A stretch of 64,000 bases of DNA from Spodoptera frugiperda (GCF_023101765.2 NC_064217.1:8529788-8593787); one strand, 5' to 3'; positions 1 to 13,235 are shown, counted from the stretch's first letter. Numbers and translations: made by a program. The notes: a model not told the origin generated them from the sequence alone.

Positions 1-123
1 GTCTAGAAGGGACAGGCAGAGGAGTTTGAGAAATAATAAGGACTTTTAAGTTCCATGTCCTGTAAAAGACGTCATTTCAAGTAAGTATAAAAGTAAAGAC
101 CTTTTGACGTTTTTTTTTTTCTT

Positions 124-290
124 CTGAGGGTGGAAAATCATCCAATGACTTCGCACGCCTTGGGCGTGTAGTGTCAGACTCTTACTGACTAAAAACCACC
201 CCGTTCCTACTCCTGCCCTTCGAGCCGGAGCCCCGGTAAACCCGCCAGGTAGTCCGCAGCTCCGGATAAAAGTAAAGACCTTACAGATGA
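124..290 (+). repeat. Dispersed repeat family A, copy 1
   Basis: The core runs from a GTCAGACTCTTACTGAC motif through AAAAACCACCCCGTTCC to GAGCCGGAGCCCCGG and ends at GTAGTCCGCAGCTCCGG. Related copies in this window lie near 8,262-8,390 (-), 11,020-11,290 (+, interrupted), 15,508-15,665 (+), 20,158-20,285 (+) and 61,376-61,490 (-). They differ by substitutions and small indels. No coding capacity is visible. I recognise this type of repeat from lepidopteran genomes but cannot name its class with certainty. Confidence 0.75.
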
Positions 291-2282
291 GTCCTAACGT
301 TCCTAAAGAATCTTGTCTAGACAATCTTCTTTAGGAAGTACTGCCCAAAAGAATATAGAGCAGCGCATGTCCTCTTCCTAGCTACCTACTTCCAACAATT
401 AATACCTTCCGTGCAGTACTTAGTAGCAGAAAGAGTGTCAGGTAATTATGTTCCTTTTGTAACACTTTCAAAACGAATTAAAAATTCTGTATGAGTACCC
501 AAAAAAGTTAAACCGTGTCGGCACGATCTGGCGGTGTGAGAAATCATGTAATGCATCATCATATTTATCATTCATTCAACACAGAAGTAGGTAAAGGATT
601 TGATCATGTAATTCAAGTGTGTTTGTCATTTTATTTAGGACTAGCCAGTTATATGATATAGAGGAAAATATCAGTATAAAAATATGACAATTTATGTTAT
701 TTGATTTGAAAACCGAATACCATATTCGAGCAAAATTAAGCGTCTTATGTTAAACATGATTCTTGTGTATCTGTGGTAATAGTCTATGGTGATGGATGAT
801 CTAGGGAGACATGGCTGAGCCCGCCGATATGTGAAAAAATAAAATAGTGTGTCAATAGTCTTCACTCGTTTTTTATTGTATCATTCCCATTTAACGTACT
901 TGACACAAGAATAAAATCAGGTTTATCAAAGAGTGCTGCACTCCGTATAAAGTGTAGTCCCGTGGTCCTGTGATCAGCTCTCACGACACCTGGAAAGAGA
1001 AGGAGCGGCCACAAATGTTAATGCAAATCAAAATCGACTCTCATATTTTATACAGAAGATTCATTTTGTAAAAAAATATGTACCTACACAAGAATTTACG
1101 TCATAAGCGAATACAATTACCTACAACCTCATAACAACTAAGAGAAAATTAAAGAAGGCGTAAGTGAAAATAAGCCTATTAACAGCAAGCAGTTACACAT
1201 TTTGATGTTCAAAACTACTTTATTACACACATTTACAAACGTAATGTCTTATGCAAATAATGGAGATTTAACGTGCGTCTACACACATCGTTACCACGCA
1301 TGTGCTATAAAATAATAAACACATTAAAAGAGGTACAACGATGCTACACATCAATCTGCACAAAACCAGCGTAAAGTGACCGTCGAATGTACGCAAAGTT
1401 CATACAAAGCGAGACCTTGATAAATTGGTTTTGTTTTGTATAGCTATATGTGAAGCTTTGTGTACAGTTGCACATGGCTAGTAGATAATATGTAATACAA
1501 TAAGTGCACCTTGTATAATGGATCAAAGTAATAAATTAGACTTCTCACGATTTTATCGGAATTCTTTAATGATTGATTTATTCGTTTTATATCAAGGAAA
1601 TATTGTTCTAGGTGCATATTTAAAATACCATTAACTTGTTTTTATTTTTATCGTTCAAACTATGATCTCGATTATTTCGACCATAGCAAAGAATATTTCT
1701 TAAAGTCTTCACCATGAGCAGTCGACGTCAGCGTTAGTAGGTTGCGCGAAGAAAATGTTAGTAGGCTGCTGAAAAGGACTCTTCTATGATGAGCAGTGTG
1801 GCTCGAAACTAATAGAACTTTTTATCATTAATGTACGTAAGTAAACCGTAATTTTTAATTAATTTTGTAAGTCTAGATAGTTATTATAAAAATAAAAAGT
1901 CTATCAAGCCTAGAACACATTCAAAAGCAGACCGCCTAACCTTACTCAACTCTTCATGTATCATAAGATGCTAAAAATACACCAATACGGTACTTCAAAA
2001 TCTCACAAAACAAACTACCTATTCATATAAAAGAAAAGTGTCAAGTTGTACTTACAAGATGATTCTAACAATAAGCACACATAATGTAATTCACACATTG
2101 TGTATGAATGAAATTGGTTTCTTATGGAAATGTGAAATGTACTGCCCATGTGGTGTGTGCTCGTTCTCGTCTTGCGTAACTTATGAGTACTGGAATATCG
2201 TTATACATAAGGTTTTGTTGTTTTGAGATTTACTCAGTTAACTGTGGTTAACTTATTTTAATTATGAAATCTATTTTTGTAT

Positions 2283-2400
2283 GGTATGCCGGTATACGAG
2301 CAGACGGATCACCTAATGGTAAGCAACCACCGCCGCCTATGGATACCCGAAACATCAGAGGCATTACAAGTTTTGTGAGGTCAGGAATTGAAGGGATATT
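2283..2400 (+). repeat. Dispersed repeat family B, copy
   Basis: It contains the family B signature: GAGCAGACGGATCACCTAAT, then GGTAAGCAACC, then GGATACCCGAAACATCAGAGG. The most complete copy in the window is at 22,510-22,800, and this one is 3' truncated. Confidence 0.7.
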
Positions 2401-4479
2401 GGGTTTAATAATTTGCCAATTTTGGTGATGTTGTGAACCTCATGATGATGATAACGTCGTAATATGTCACAAAACACAGGTTGATGTAATGTAGTTGAAT
2501 CATGATCAAATAATAAACTGTCATCTTTTACTCGAGAATATTAGTATCAACTTTACACCAATTATGAAACCTTCACGGTTAATTTTTGCATTAATTTTAC
2601 ACCTATAAAATCATTGAATATTCCAATAAAGACACCTATTTGTTAGTTAACAAATTAACTAGTTAGTTACCACAGATACATTAATTATCAATGTTATATA
2701 GATGCTTACGTATTACTAATAATGTTAGTTGAGACATAAATGAAGGCTATAAAATATAGCGAACAAAATCATCAACATGCAACTATCGGTGTCGAGAGTC
2801 TGAACGCGGTAAAATGCATAGATTTTATCGGCTTACAGTCACTTCGAATTTAAATTTAACTCACTTGGTGTTATAACTTCTTAGAATTATTAACTTGTTA
2901 TGCTTACTTAGTTACATCGTATTGATTTAAATATAGTTATTTCGACCACAACTCAGACACTTCTCTTTTCTTTTTCTCACTAAATCTCTACATTTTATCC
3001 ATGAATTCTGTTATGACTATGACACCTCCTCTTTGTCAAGTACAAGGAGGAGACGTCATAACTGAATTTCTTTTAACACAATGCGTGGATTTTTACGAGA
3101 AGAAGAAGAACGCAGGACGTTACAAACCTCGCCCTTTTCTATTTTCCAACAAGCAGTGCCATATATAATTGCCCTTGTCAATTTTCCACATTTCAATGTG
3201 CCACTTTCTGAGCGCTTATTACCTATCTACACCTTTTTACTTATAATATCTTTAGGCAGGGCCCATTTCTTTTGTCGCAGTGCACAATCACATTACTTCT
3301 TTGTATTTGCTTCATGATTTTATCTATCAAACTATCGTTCGATATGATCCGACTCACTCACACATCCTCACAAATTCTTACACTAGCTTATAATCTGGAG
3401 CTCGCTCCAAAAAGTTTGGTTTGAAATATTGACAGTGACTTTTATTTAATATTATTAATTTACATTTCATGATAGAATTGATGCCATCCGCTACGTAACC
3501 AACAACACGCAATAAATTACCGTATGTCAATTAATATCAAAAACAGCATCTTCAAAATATTTTTCACTAATTACTAAAGAGTCATGACCTAGATTTAGGA
3601 CACTTATTTCCAAAACCGTGATAACTGATCATGCATTAAATTGTAATTGTCAATGAACTACAAAGTTAGACAGAACTATCTACGCTAGATTACGACTGTA
3701 ATAAAATGGCCAATGTAATTACATAAGACTTTATTTTTAGTATAAACACCTCATTATACTGACCAATTAATTTAGTTTTCTAATCTAATGCCTACAAACT
3801 TTCTAGCACTAGACTAAATCTGAATTATTCTTACATTAAAACATGTTAAAAATTCAGAATACTAACACTGACCAAAATATTTCCATGCATTATATAACTA
3901 ATAAAACATGACTATGACAACTAGTCAGAGTAGCTGATATGTAGAACTTTTCACTTTTACCAAACCTTCCCACGAGACACAAGAACATAACCGAAGAAAG
4001 TCGAAATGTTGCAATATTAATTGTAAACCGAAATCCATATAAATGGTGATTTGAACGAGGAAATTGCTAATACAATAAGGTTCCAGTTAAAAACCATAAT
4101 ACTGGCACAAAATTAAACAGCGTAGCATTATATTAAATAAATAAAAAAAGGTAATGACTAAAAAACACTTTGCAGTTTCAACTGTTATTAAAGACTTTGA
4201 CAAGTCATCGCGAGCGTCGGGACCCCTAAATATGTACATGCGGTCGTTTAGAATGGGTCCCGACTGCTTCTGTTACGATGAATCTATTATTTTAAATCTG
4301 CTTTTTTTACCCGAATTACCTTTTTTTTTTTTATTTTGCTGGTTTTTTTAACATTTGATATATCTGATGTCATCTCACCATTCAATAAATAAACGAAATA
4401 TCATGCGGAAATATACCAGACTATTACATAAGAACTTTCGATTTTTAGTATAAACATCCGCCATTATACTGACCAATTT

Positions 4480-4840
4480 TTTAGTTATTCTGATATATTC
4501 AGTGTCACTTTCAGTAAATACGAATCTAACGACACCTTCAAGTCAAAAATCGTCGTTTAGGCTAAAGTCAGAAATATTCGAACAAAAATCCGCCATTTTG
4601 TTTTTTTATTATTTTGATATAGTGTCACTCTCACAGTAAATACGAATGTGACATCTCAAGTTAAAATCCATCAAGTCGTAGGCTAGAGAGTAAGAAATAT
4701 TCGAATTTGGCGCCAAACCTTCCGCACATTTTGTTTTTTTTATTATTTTGATACCCAGTGTCACTCTCACAGTAAATACGCATCTAACGACAATATTCAT
4801 TGTCAAAATCCATCAAGCCATTTAGGCTGTAGATTTGAAC
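4480..4840. repeat. Local tandem repeat, period about 135 bp
   Basis: Three imperfect units each contain a GTGTCAC...CAGTAAATACG block followed by AAATCCATCAAG-like, GGCT and AAATATTCGAA blocks. Units start near 4,490, 4,615 and 4,750, and the last is truncated. Adjacent units share a T-rich TTTTTTTATTATTTTGATA joint. The stretch just before, near 4,445-4,482, also resembles 3,736-3,772, so an older duplication of about 700 bp spacing is possible. Confidence 0.65.
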
Positions 4841-4851
4841 AATTAAATACT

Positions 4852-4903
4852 ACATACATACATACATACATACATACATACATACATACATACATACATA
4901 CAC
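4852..4903. repeat. CATA tetranucleotide microsatellite
   Basis: About 13 uninterrupted CATA units. The repeat reads as an open frame on the opposite strand only because of its periodicity. Confidence 0.97.
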
Positions 4904-5935
4904 TCGAAAAACATAACCCTCCTTCTGGCGCAGTCGGGTAAAAAGAAATGGAATTCAAAAATAGAATCTTGAAAAAAAAAGAAGCATACAAAAAAAAAGT
5001 TTCAATTTCCATAGACCCATTATGTCTGCGTCATTTCATAGTGACAGTGATGGTGTAATGTCCGATGTCCAATCTTACTCTGACGTCATCTCCTATTTCT
5101 ATTCCTTGTTAGAAAGCGGTTACTGGAATACCTGTTAGTCATGCACCGATTCTTAATATAAACAATTCTGTTTATTCAATTATTCATAAAGTTTTGCACG
5201 AGTTAACAGGCATCGGCCTACATTTTGTAGTGAGATGACCGGTTCATTAGATCGCAAGTAAATTTGACGTTGAAAAAAATCGCACCAAACAGCTTTTGAC
5301 CCAGATTTTTTTCTTGATGAGATTTTAATTAGCGTTTAGTATCCGCTGAACATTTTACGGTCATTACCGTTTGTCGATTCGCATCCTGTCTACTTTCTGT
5401 CACTTTTACTTAATGTTTTGATGAAGGATCCTTTTGCGTCAATCTTGCAAAATAGTTATGATCAAAATAGGATTTTTTTAATTGAACTATAAAAACTTTT
5501 ACTTGTAGGTGTGCCCTTATCTGATCCATAAAACTATAACCATAAATGGTTAAAGCGAAAAGTGTAGATTCAAACATCATTAAGCATCGTAAACATTGCG
5601 AAATATATTTTGGTAACTTCTATACTTTATACAATCCTTTATAAACGTTACATAAAGGCTTAAAGCCAGCTTAAGTAAGAAATAATAACCCGAACTCGTA
5701 CCAGAAATCCAAATCCTACTTTTAATCGCTAATTCATCGAACTAAGTAACACCAAACACGCGAGATTGACAGAATGAGACATAACGGTTACGGAAAAGTG
5801 AGTAGCAATTAGATAGTATCCTCGGTCAAAAAATTATTATAACAACTTTTCAATACAATAAAATATTCAAAAATAATCACACTCTCGTTCACTACTTAAT
5901 TTTCGATTTTTTCAGCTAAATTTCTAGAAATAATT

Positions 5936-6052
5936 CAGACCACTTACATACTCAATTGACATTGCGAAACAAATCTCCATAAGACTATACAGTTGTACCT
6001 CAGACCACTTACATACTCAATTACGAAACAAATCTCCATAAGACATACATAC
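5936..6052. repeat. Tandem duplication of about 60 bp
   Basis: Two adjacent units begin CAGACCACTTACATACTCAA and continue with ACGAAACAAATCTCCATAAG or its near match. The second unit lacks a few bases present in the first. High identity suggests a recent duplication. Confidence 0.85.
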
Positions 6053-6342
6053 CTCAGTCATATAATCCCATGACGGTTTTAACCAATCCCTTTGCTGCGT
6101 CACTATTAGTTAGCATGTTATATGATGTACCTACAATTTCTATAGCCGAAAGTAAATCTTGTTTGCCATTGAAAATGAGTAAGGTCAAGTCGATTCCACT
6201 TAATTCGTTTGTGGAAGACTTAAGCATATTATTATGATTTTACGTAATCTCTTAAAAGAAACGTAAAATTGAAAGAATCTTTACAATTTTGGCTTTCTTA
6301 GAAAGAAATGTTTCTTTTTTATAATTAGAATGAAATTAATAA

Positions 6343-6460
6343 TTAGAATCGCGGGGAGCCAGTGGATACAGGTGGCGGCTTGTCGTTCTACGTGGAGGAC
6401 TAAGAGGGAGGCCTTTGTTCAACAGTGGACGTCTTCTGACTGATGATGATGAATAATTAG
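6343..6460 (+). mobile_element. LINE-like 3' tail fragment
   Basis: The segment ends in GAGGCCTTTGTTCAACAGTGGACGTC-like sequence (6,410-6,434) followed by a GATGATGATGAA tail. That is the usual 3' end of RTE-type LINE copies in Lepidoptera. Only the terminal ~100 bp are present, which fits 5'-truncated retrotransposition. Family assignment is from memory of the motif. Confidence 0.55.
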
Positions 6461-8261
6461 AAGCGGCTAATGATTGAGGGAAGGTCTGCAATTATACCTC
6501 GATTAGATGATACCTGTAACGCAAGTGACGAACACATAAAATTAGAAGTAAAACCCATTGGTGTCATAAATATTAACTCAAATAATCTTTGACAAAATGA
6601 TAGCGAAGAAACTTTTACTGATAAACTATCAGAACTATTACACTATAACTTAAGCAATAAAATCAACGATGAATCTATTAATTGGTTCATTAAAGCAATC
6701 CCACTTGTCGCTACTACTAACCTTTACTTGTAAATTATGATATTGCTATTTAACTGGGTCGATGTTTAATTTAACTCTAAATGAATATATTTAATAGACA
6801 TTTGATGTGATGCAGTGTGATAGAATATCGATCAGATAGTGCAGTTATCTTGAACTGGTTTATTCCAAGGGCTAACTAATAACTATGTCGCCTGTCTTTC
6901 TATTAATAAAGGTTTCTGCTCCTTCCTGTTTTGTTATGAATCCTGTTCTAAGATTTACTGCCGGTACCTAGTATCCGTATACTATTAAATTATCACGTTC
7001 GTTATGTATGACATTTGCGATACCAAACTAAACCTTAAAATCTATTTTAAGTTTTGGGACAAGCCCGCCACAACCTCCCAAAATGCAACTTCTGTAAGCC
7101 AGGATCTACAGTAGTAATAACCATGAAAACACCGGAATACTGAAATCCGGTGCATCTCAGGGACATGAATTGTCTTAGAGAACGCAAAGATAATACATAT
7201 AATTAGAGGAAAAGGAAAATAACGATAGTTTCCATTTCCTCCCTTGTAATTTAACGCGGGAAACAGAATGACTAAAACCTAAAGCACAGAATAATATGCC
7301 TAAAGGCACAAAAAGAGACTCCACAACTGGGAGAAGTCCAGTCGCCAAGCACCACAGATATATGACACCTTATTTGTGAGCTGTTATATTTGCTTCCAGT
7401 AATAGGTAAGACAAAAACGCCTAAATGCACGGATTGTTCTAAATTCCATACGGTCCGTATAATAAACTACACCTCATAAGACCACTAAATTATGTTGTCA
7501 GTATTATCATTATCATTATCGATTATTTCTATATCAAAACTCAAAGGTCCATTTCATAAATAGAATGTCTATTGTTTTCGATATCATCAGCTTGTACTAG
7601 CCCACAAACGTCATAAAATCAAGAACGTTATATTGTATTAACCGTTTAAAGAACGTCCACTGACCCATATTTACCTAGTACATAATTTGTCACATCAAAT
7701 ACGAATTTTGGTTACAAAACATGCATTTGAACTATTATACCACAGTGACCTGCTTTCTACGAAAACTGCAGTACGATTATAAACGTATTTGCTATCTGTT
7801 TCCGACAGTGATTAATACGTATATTTCAATGTTTGGTAATTTCATCGCATCATAGGGGTTAATGAATAAAGTGCAGACAGAAATCAGTTAATAATGTCAG
7901 TTTTTCTACTATGAAACAAGCTTATCATGCTGATTACTCTAGCCATCTGTTTGCTGCAAAATCATTGCGGTGTTGTTTTATACTTACCATGATCGTCATC
8001 AACATCAATCATTGTACTGTTTATCACAGTCTTTTTTATAAACAATCGAAATTCCATTCGGACAGCTACTTTCAACGTGAGTATGTTATGACTGGCAACC
8101 TATGAATGAGACTGTGCTGAGAGGCTGAGCACACTCTAAGACAAAATGATATTAAATTACCGTTTGCATAACCAATCGTAGAATCTGAATTTGAAACCAA
8201 TTATGTGAATTTGTTACCAATTATATGGTTACAAGTTTTGGCCTAGCACAAAACAATCCGA

Positions 8262-8390
8262 CCCGGAGCTGCGGACTGCCTAGTAGGTTACCAGGGTTCG
8301 GGCTTAAACCAGGAGTAGAAACAGGGTAGTTTTTAGTCAGTAAGAATCTAACACTCCCCCTCGCCTCGCCCAAGGCGGGAGAAGACCAAA
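8262..8390 (-). repeat. Dispersed repeat family A, copy 2
   Basis: Minus-strand copy. On the complement it reads TTCTCCCGCCTTGGGCGAGG, then GGGAGTGTTAGATTCTTACTG, and ends near CCGCAGCTCCGG. It supplies the intact junction sequence that shows the copy at 11,020 was split by an insertion. Confidence 0.75.
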
Positions 8391-9501
8391 TAAGTACATG
8401 TCACGTGAGGAAGAATCTCAAAACAGACAATGTCTATAATATCATAATTCGCGTCTCTAAATCAGTTAAAGATTAAATAAGTAGAACCTAACTTACAACG
8501 TATCCATAAAATAATTCTCCGATAAAAGTATTGACCGGAAGATTCGTAAAATGCATTTAAACTTCTAAAGTCACCAAAGAAAGAAGTAAGTAGAAAAAAT
8601 GAGGCCACTTTTTGCACATCTAACCGTATTGCGAGAATCAGTTCTTTCCGGTGCATTGAGGATCTATAAATCTGTCATGGTACATTCAAGAAATGTAAAC
8701 TTTGCTTCTATTATTATTTAAGACCAGAAAAAAAGTTTTGTAATGTCCGGAAATTGAGGCCGATCTGAGATAATAGGTTTTTGTCCCTTTAAAGTAATAC
8801 TTTTTCGTATTGTAGTGTGGTGAGACACGAAGTTGTATCTATGGAGAAACATCTATATCTAGAGTATCTCTTATTGATTCTAGTAAGCGCATCTACAACG
8901 TCTTAATACAGTAATAATTTCTACATATTTTACCGTCATTAGGTACTTATCTACTATGATTTCCTCACGGAACGTAATTATGTAGATACTAGATACAGAA
9001 GTTCAAACACCACCACAGACAGGAAAAATAACCTTAAATTCACGTAACAAAATTGTGGTTAGAACATCTAATCACTGCTCAGTACATTACCGCCAAAACC
9101 AAACCGTTACTCGTTACTCCATAAAACAACAAAAATCGACATATCACCACCGTCACTAATTTTATATAAGAAGTTACATCGGTATTGCCTTTCGAAAGCC
9201 TTTCTAAGCCAATCGGATCCTCTCATTATGACGCAACTGGATACGTGGGACCAAGGAACTGATTCCGACGTATATCAAGTACCTGATACCTGATTGCTGC
9301 CTTAGGAAGTTAGGAACTACATTCTCTTTGTTTCTGCTTCCTTAAGTTGTTGTTTTGCTTAGTCATATGATTCAATCTTTTGTGTTTCTTTTATTATGTA
9401 CGTGTATGTTCCGTTCATTTCCCATTTAATTTTAAGAGAAGGTAAACTGAAATAATAAGATAAGATAAAAGCTCTTGTATATTCCAAAGAATGGTATTTC
9501 G

Positions 9502-9536
9502 AGAATAGGGATGATTGTCATCATCCCTATTCCCTG
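9502..9536. repeat. Short inverted repeat
   Basis: GAATAGGGATGAT and its exact complement are separated by a few bases, so the site could form a small hairpin. No poly-T tract or gene lies next to it, and no function is inferred. Confidence 0.7.
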
Positions 9537-10636
9537 TCATATGAAAATTAAAAATCTATTTCGTCAGTTAGGGAATGAACAAACATTAGACACGTATTTT
9601 TTGTCATATAATATAGGTACATAAATGTACCTAAAAGCGACGTCACGCGATAATTTAAATTGATATTATATCTTCAAAAGTATAATGTAAACTTAAAAGT
9701 AAACTTCAAAAGTATATATAAATTAAAAATACGTGTCTAGCTATTTGAAAAGAATCTACAAGACGGACATTAAAATGAAAATTAGTCGTCTACCCTATTG
9801 AACAAGACACTAAGACTGATCATAGATAAAACGATCAATCAACTCCCTTTCAGCATTCACTATCACTTAGTTTAAAAAAGAATCACGTGTTACAAACATT
9901 CAAAAAACCACATTACTTAACTAAAAACACTTTTAAATTAATTAAGAAATTGAAAGAAGAACAAAAAATTACATTTTTTAATGCTTTTTAATTAGTCGAA
10001 AATTACTTTTTGTTTCTTAAATTAATTGTTCGATGTGCGTCGGAATGAGAGCGTCAGTTATGTCGATGTCGGCGAAGTAAAGCGAGTTCGTATCTCGTTG
10101 ACGTCTTTTTTTACAAGACAGACCACTTTTACTATCTCTACCGTTATTACGACCGGCGAGATTTACATCATTTTTTATACTGAATTACATTATAATATAT
10201 TATATAACATATACAATAATGAGTACCTTTATTGCGTGAAGTAAAAAGTATCTTTAATATAGGTCTTGTTATTTTATTACCCTTACGTTTAATGTCATTG
10301 CAGTTTTTTTGTTAGTCTGCTGCTACGAGTATTTGTTCCTTTAACACATAGAACGCCGTGATGGTCAACGGTGACCGACGTTAGCGGAGGATCATGCTTC
10401 ATGATGTTGTTAATTTACTTCTTTACGTTTTTGTAATTCCATCTACAAGAAAGTATATGAAAAAGAGATACAAATTGTAAAGCTTTTTTATGAGAATAAA
10501 ACAGGTTTTCCAAATGCAAATGACGACGAGTTCATTCATAAATTTTAATGTCAATATATCAATGAAACGTTTATCTGTTAGAGAAACAGCGAGATGTTCT
10601 GATGACGGGCGTCCTCACATTGTCTCTTTATTTGTT

Positions 10637-10798
10637 TTATATGGTATAAGCCGCTAAATGGGAGACTGATAACCTAATAACTGATACCACCCATGGACAC
10701 CAAAAACATCAGAGGTAATACAAGTGCGTTGCCGGCCTTTTGGGGGTTAGGAATTTAAGGGTTGTTGGGGAATAGGGGTTTGGGAAGATTGGGAATAA
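10637..10798 (+). repeat. Dispersed repeat family B, copy
   Basis: It has a degraded 5' part and a clear GGACACCAAAAACATCAGAGG block. Then follow GTGCGTTGCCGGCCTTTTGG, AATTTAAGGGTTGTTGGGGAA and GGGTTTGGGAAG, the order seen in the long copy at 22,510. Confidence 0.75.
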
Positions 10799-11019
10799 GA
10801 CATGCATTAAACATTCGTATCATCAATTATATTTTTCATTTTAGCTGAGTGACATGATAGCACTAAATAGTTACCCCGCTCTGTGTCCTACACACGACAC
10901 GCGCCCTTAATCTATGTGACCGATATGTCCGATGTGACCAGTGTGTCATGTCGTGTGATCGTATGACTCCACACTCTCTTATTTATTAATTTTTTGAGAA
11001 ATGGAAGTCGTACATTTGC

Positions 11020-11290
11020 TTCTCCCGCCTTGGGCAAGGGGAGTTATGACGGGATATTTACCATGTTTATTCAATTTGGTGAGTTTCCGATATTTCCAAA
11101 CAAACCAAATTGAATAAACATGGTAAATATCCCGTCATAAGTTCTAATAATAGTGTTAGTGACCATGTCAGTTTAAAAACTTATATCAAGGGGAGTGTTA
11201 AATTCTTACAAACTAAAAACCTCTCTGATTCTTCTCCTGCTTTGAGCTAGAGCCCCGTAACCTGTTACGTTGTCCACAGCTCTGGCACTC
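11020..11290 (+). repeat. Family A copy split by an insertion
   Basis: The left half (TTCTCCCGCCTTGGGCAAGG, ending at 11,043) and right half (GGGAGTGTTAAATTCTTAC onward, from 11,187) join into an ordinary family A copy when the 143 bp between them are removed. The 9-base CAAGGGGAG occurs on both sides, as a target-site duplication should. Confidence 0.8.
11044..11186 (+). mobile_element. 143 bp inserted element with perfect 37 bp hairpin
   Basis: The insert begins with two perfectly complementary 37-base arms (11,044-11,080 and 11,104-11,140) around a 23-base loop. It then carries AGTGTTAGTGACCATGTCAG and TTTAAAAACTTATAT at its right end. CAAGGGGAG flanks it directly on both sides (11,035-11,043 and 11,187-11,195). 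The right-end motif recurs at 12,030-12,064 and 59,531-59,572, so the ends belong to a dispersed non-autonomous family. No coding capacity. The transposase or mechanism is not identifiable here. Confidence 0.75.
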
Positions 11291-11841
11291 TTCTGTGTGT
11301 GTGTCACTGCTCTAAAGTAACTATTTCAATTATAAAGTTTTCAAACAGTAAGTACAAAACTGAATGACATAACAGAATTCCTTGAATTCTTTAATATCAT
11401 AATCTATGTTAATTTTATGCGTCGCTAGCGTCATACGATGAGACAATTTCTACTATAAAATATAACTTTCACGTGTTTTGTCTATATTGATTGCCATTAT
11501 GAGTTTATTAAACTTTGCCCCTACGATTTCAAATGTACATATACGCGACACGTTGAAGTTTTGCAAGTAAAATTATAATCAAAATGTCATTATTTTTTAA
11601 CATTTTTTTACATAAATATCTACATAGTTAGCTAACAGCTTACTCCTAGACTCTACTGTAACTGCTTCACTCAAAAGATCGAAATCGGTAGATTTCACTT
11701 CTAGTTAATTTTGTTCTAGGTTATAGTATAATCAGGCCATTAAGTTATTACTTACAAGATATTACTAACCAAACATCTTTCTTTTTTTTTTAATCGGAAA
11801 GTTATAGAAATAAATAAACATGGTAATATATGGTATCTTCA

Positions 11842-11918
11842 AAGCCCGAGTGAATAGGTTGCTCCATTGTAGGCCGCATCATCACTTACCATCAGGCGAG
11901 ATAGCTGCCTAACGTCGA
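11842..11918. repeat. Dispersed repeat family C fragment
   Basis: GAAT-AGG...GTAGGCCGCATCATCACTTACC followed by ATCAGGCGAGATAG. This is a recurrent lepidopteran repeat arrangement that I recognise but cannot classify. Only one copy is evident in this window. Confidence 0.45.
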
Positions 11919-12029
11919 CCCATCAAATGTAAAAAAAAAAAAATATCACGTTTCAAGTTCTTATGACATTCAAATACCTTTTGTCTGAACCTATAAAAAA
12001 ATCTTGTGAAAAAAAAGGTTTCGAGTTCT

Positions 12030-12064
12030 AATACTAGTGTTAGTGACCATGTCAGTTTAAAAAA
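12030..12064 (+). repeat. End fragment of the hairpin-element family
   Basis: It matches the right end of the element at 11,044-11,186 through AGTGTTAGTGACCATGTCAG and the following TTTAAAAA. The hairpin part is absent. Confidence 0.7.
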
Positions 12065-12429
12065 AAGATTATCATCTGTCTTCACGTTTTTTTTTTTATT
12101 TTTTATTTTTTTGTTGTTGATACTTATCGATTACATTACATTAATAAGTAAAGATAAAAATCGTCAGTGTGTAATTGTATATGACACTTGAGATAAAATT
12201 CTACCATTACGATTATACAATAACTGGTCCAAGCTGTTACGATAATATGACCATCTTTGGCATCTCTGTGGAATGGAGAGCCGATAAAAGGTTGAAACTG
12301 GTTTACAGATTAATTTTAAAGCAGAACTGGTTGTATGTAATGATTGTAATGCTTTCTTTCAAAAAAATGGTTTGGTTTCAAAGGGAAATACTATTGTATG
12401 TCGTATCACTAGGAGATACATCGTATCGT

Positions 12430-12685
12430 CACGCCTTTTATCCCCGAAGGGGTAGGCAGAGATGCACATTACGGCACGTAATGCCACTGTACAATGTACA
12501 TCCACTTTTCACTATTTGTGTTATAACTTTAAAGTCCCATGTAATAGGGGGCGAACCTATTACCATATACTAGGCACAAGTAAAGCCCAGTACTACTTTG
12601 CCCGACCTGGGAATCGAACCCGAGACCTCTTGTCCGGTGAATCCGTCCAGTAATCACACTTTCGACCGCTCGACCAACGAAGCAG
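12430..12685. repeat. Dispersed repeat with tRNA-like end
   Basis: It runs from CCCCGAAGGGGTAGGCAGAG through GTACAATGTACATCCACTTT to GGGAATCGAACCCGAGACC and CGACCGCTCGACCAACGA. The complement of the last part resembles the TΨC-arm/B-box half of a tRNA, but there is no full cloverleaf, so I call a tRNA-related repeat rather than a tRNA gene. No coding capacity. Confidence 0.65.
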
Positions 12686-13109
12686 AGTATATTTAATTAT
12701 ATTATAACATTTTTCATTAAATCATCAACATTGATAAGTATCTCTATTTGTTACAATTACTTTATGATAACAATCTTCAACATTGAAAGTAATTTAAAAA
12801 AAAACATTGTTATTGTTTTGTTTTTGCGTAACTTTATCGCCTTAGTTGATTTGATTGAAATTTCAAAGCCACGAAATTCTAAAACATTTGTTCGACAGAA
12901 CCCAAACAAAGATCGAGATTCCACATTTGAAAAAATCCAAATGTCACCCGTGTCCCCAATGTCATGGGAGTGCGAATACGAAACCTACCTACGGCAAGTA
13001 CCAATGTGACTTTTTCCTAATTACTTTCTTAGATTATTTAGACGCCACTGACAAACGATAGAGAAAAACATCGTCAGGAAACCTCGGCTTAAAATTTCTA
13101 ATTCTAAGT

Positions 13110-13235
13110 TTGAAATCGCCAACCCGCATTGAGCAAGCGTGGTGATTAATGCTCAAACCTTCTTCATGTGAGAAGAGGCTTTGGTTAACAGTGGCCACTT
13201 ATAGGCTGATGATGATAATGACATTTTAAATTTTA
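13110..13235 (+). mobile_element. LINE-like 3' tail fragment
   Basis: CCAACCCGCATTGAGCAAGC, GTGGTGATTAATGCTC and GAAGAGGCTTTGGTTAACAG lead into GGCTGATGATGAT. The order is that of a 5'-truncated lepidopteran LINE 3' end. It has been decayed by substitutions. Confidence 0.5.

Noticed and set aside
3000..3060. Imperfect inverted repeat around CCTCCTC...GAGGAGG
   Set aside because: The arms are short and mismatched and no target duplication was seen. Not enough to call an element.
12175..12573. 132-codon plus-strand frame
   Set aside because: It overlaps a dispersed repeat and shows no family motif or splice partner.
12600..12685. Candidate tRNA gene
   Set aside because: Only a B-box-like half is present and no full cloverleaf can be drawn. 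It lies inside a dispersed repeat. The same reasoning applies to 31,553-31,621.
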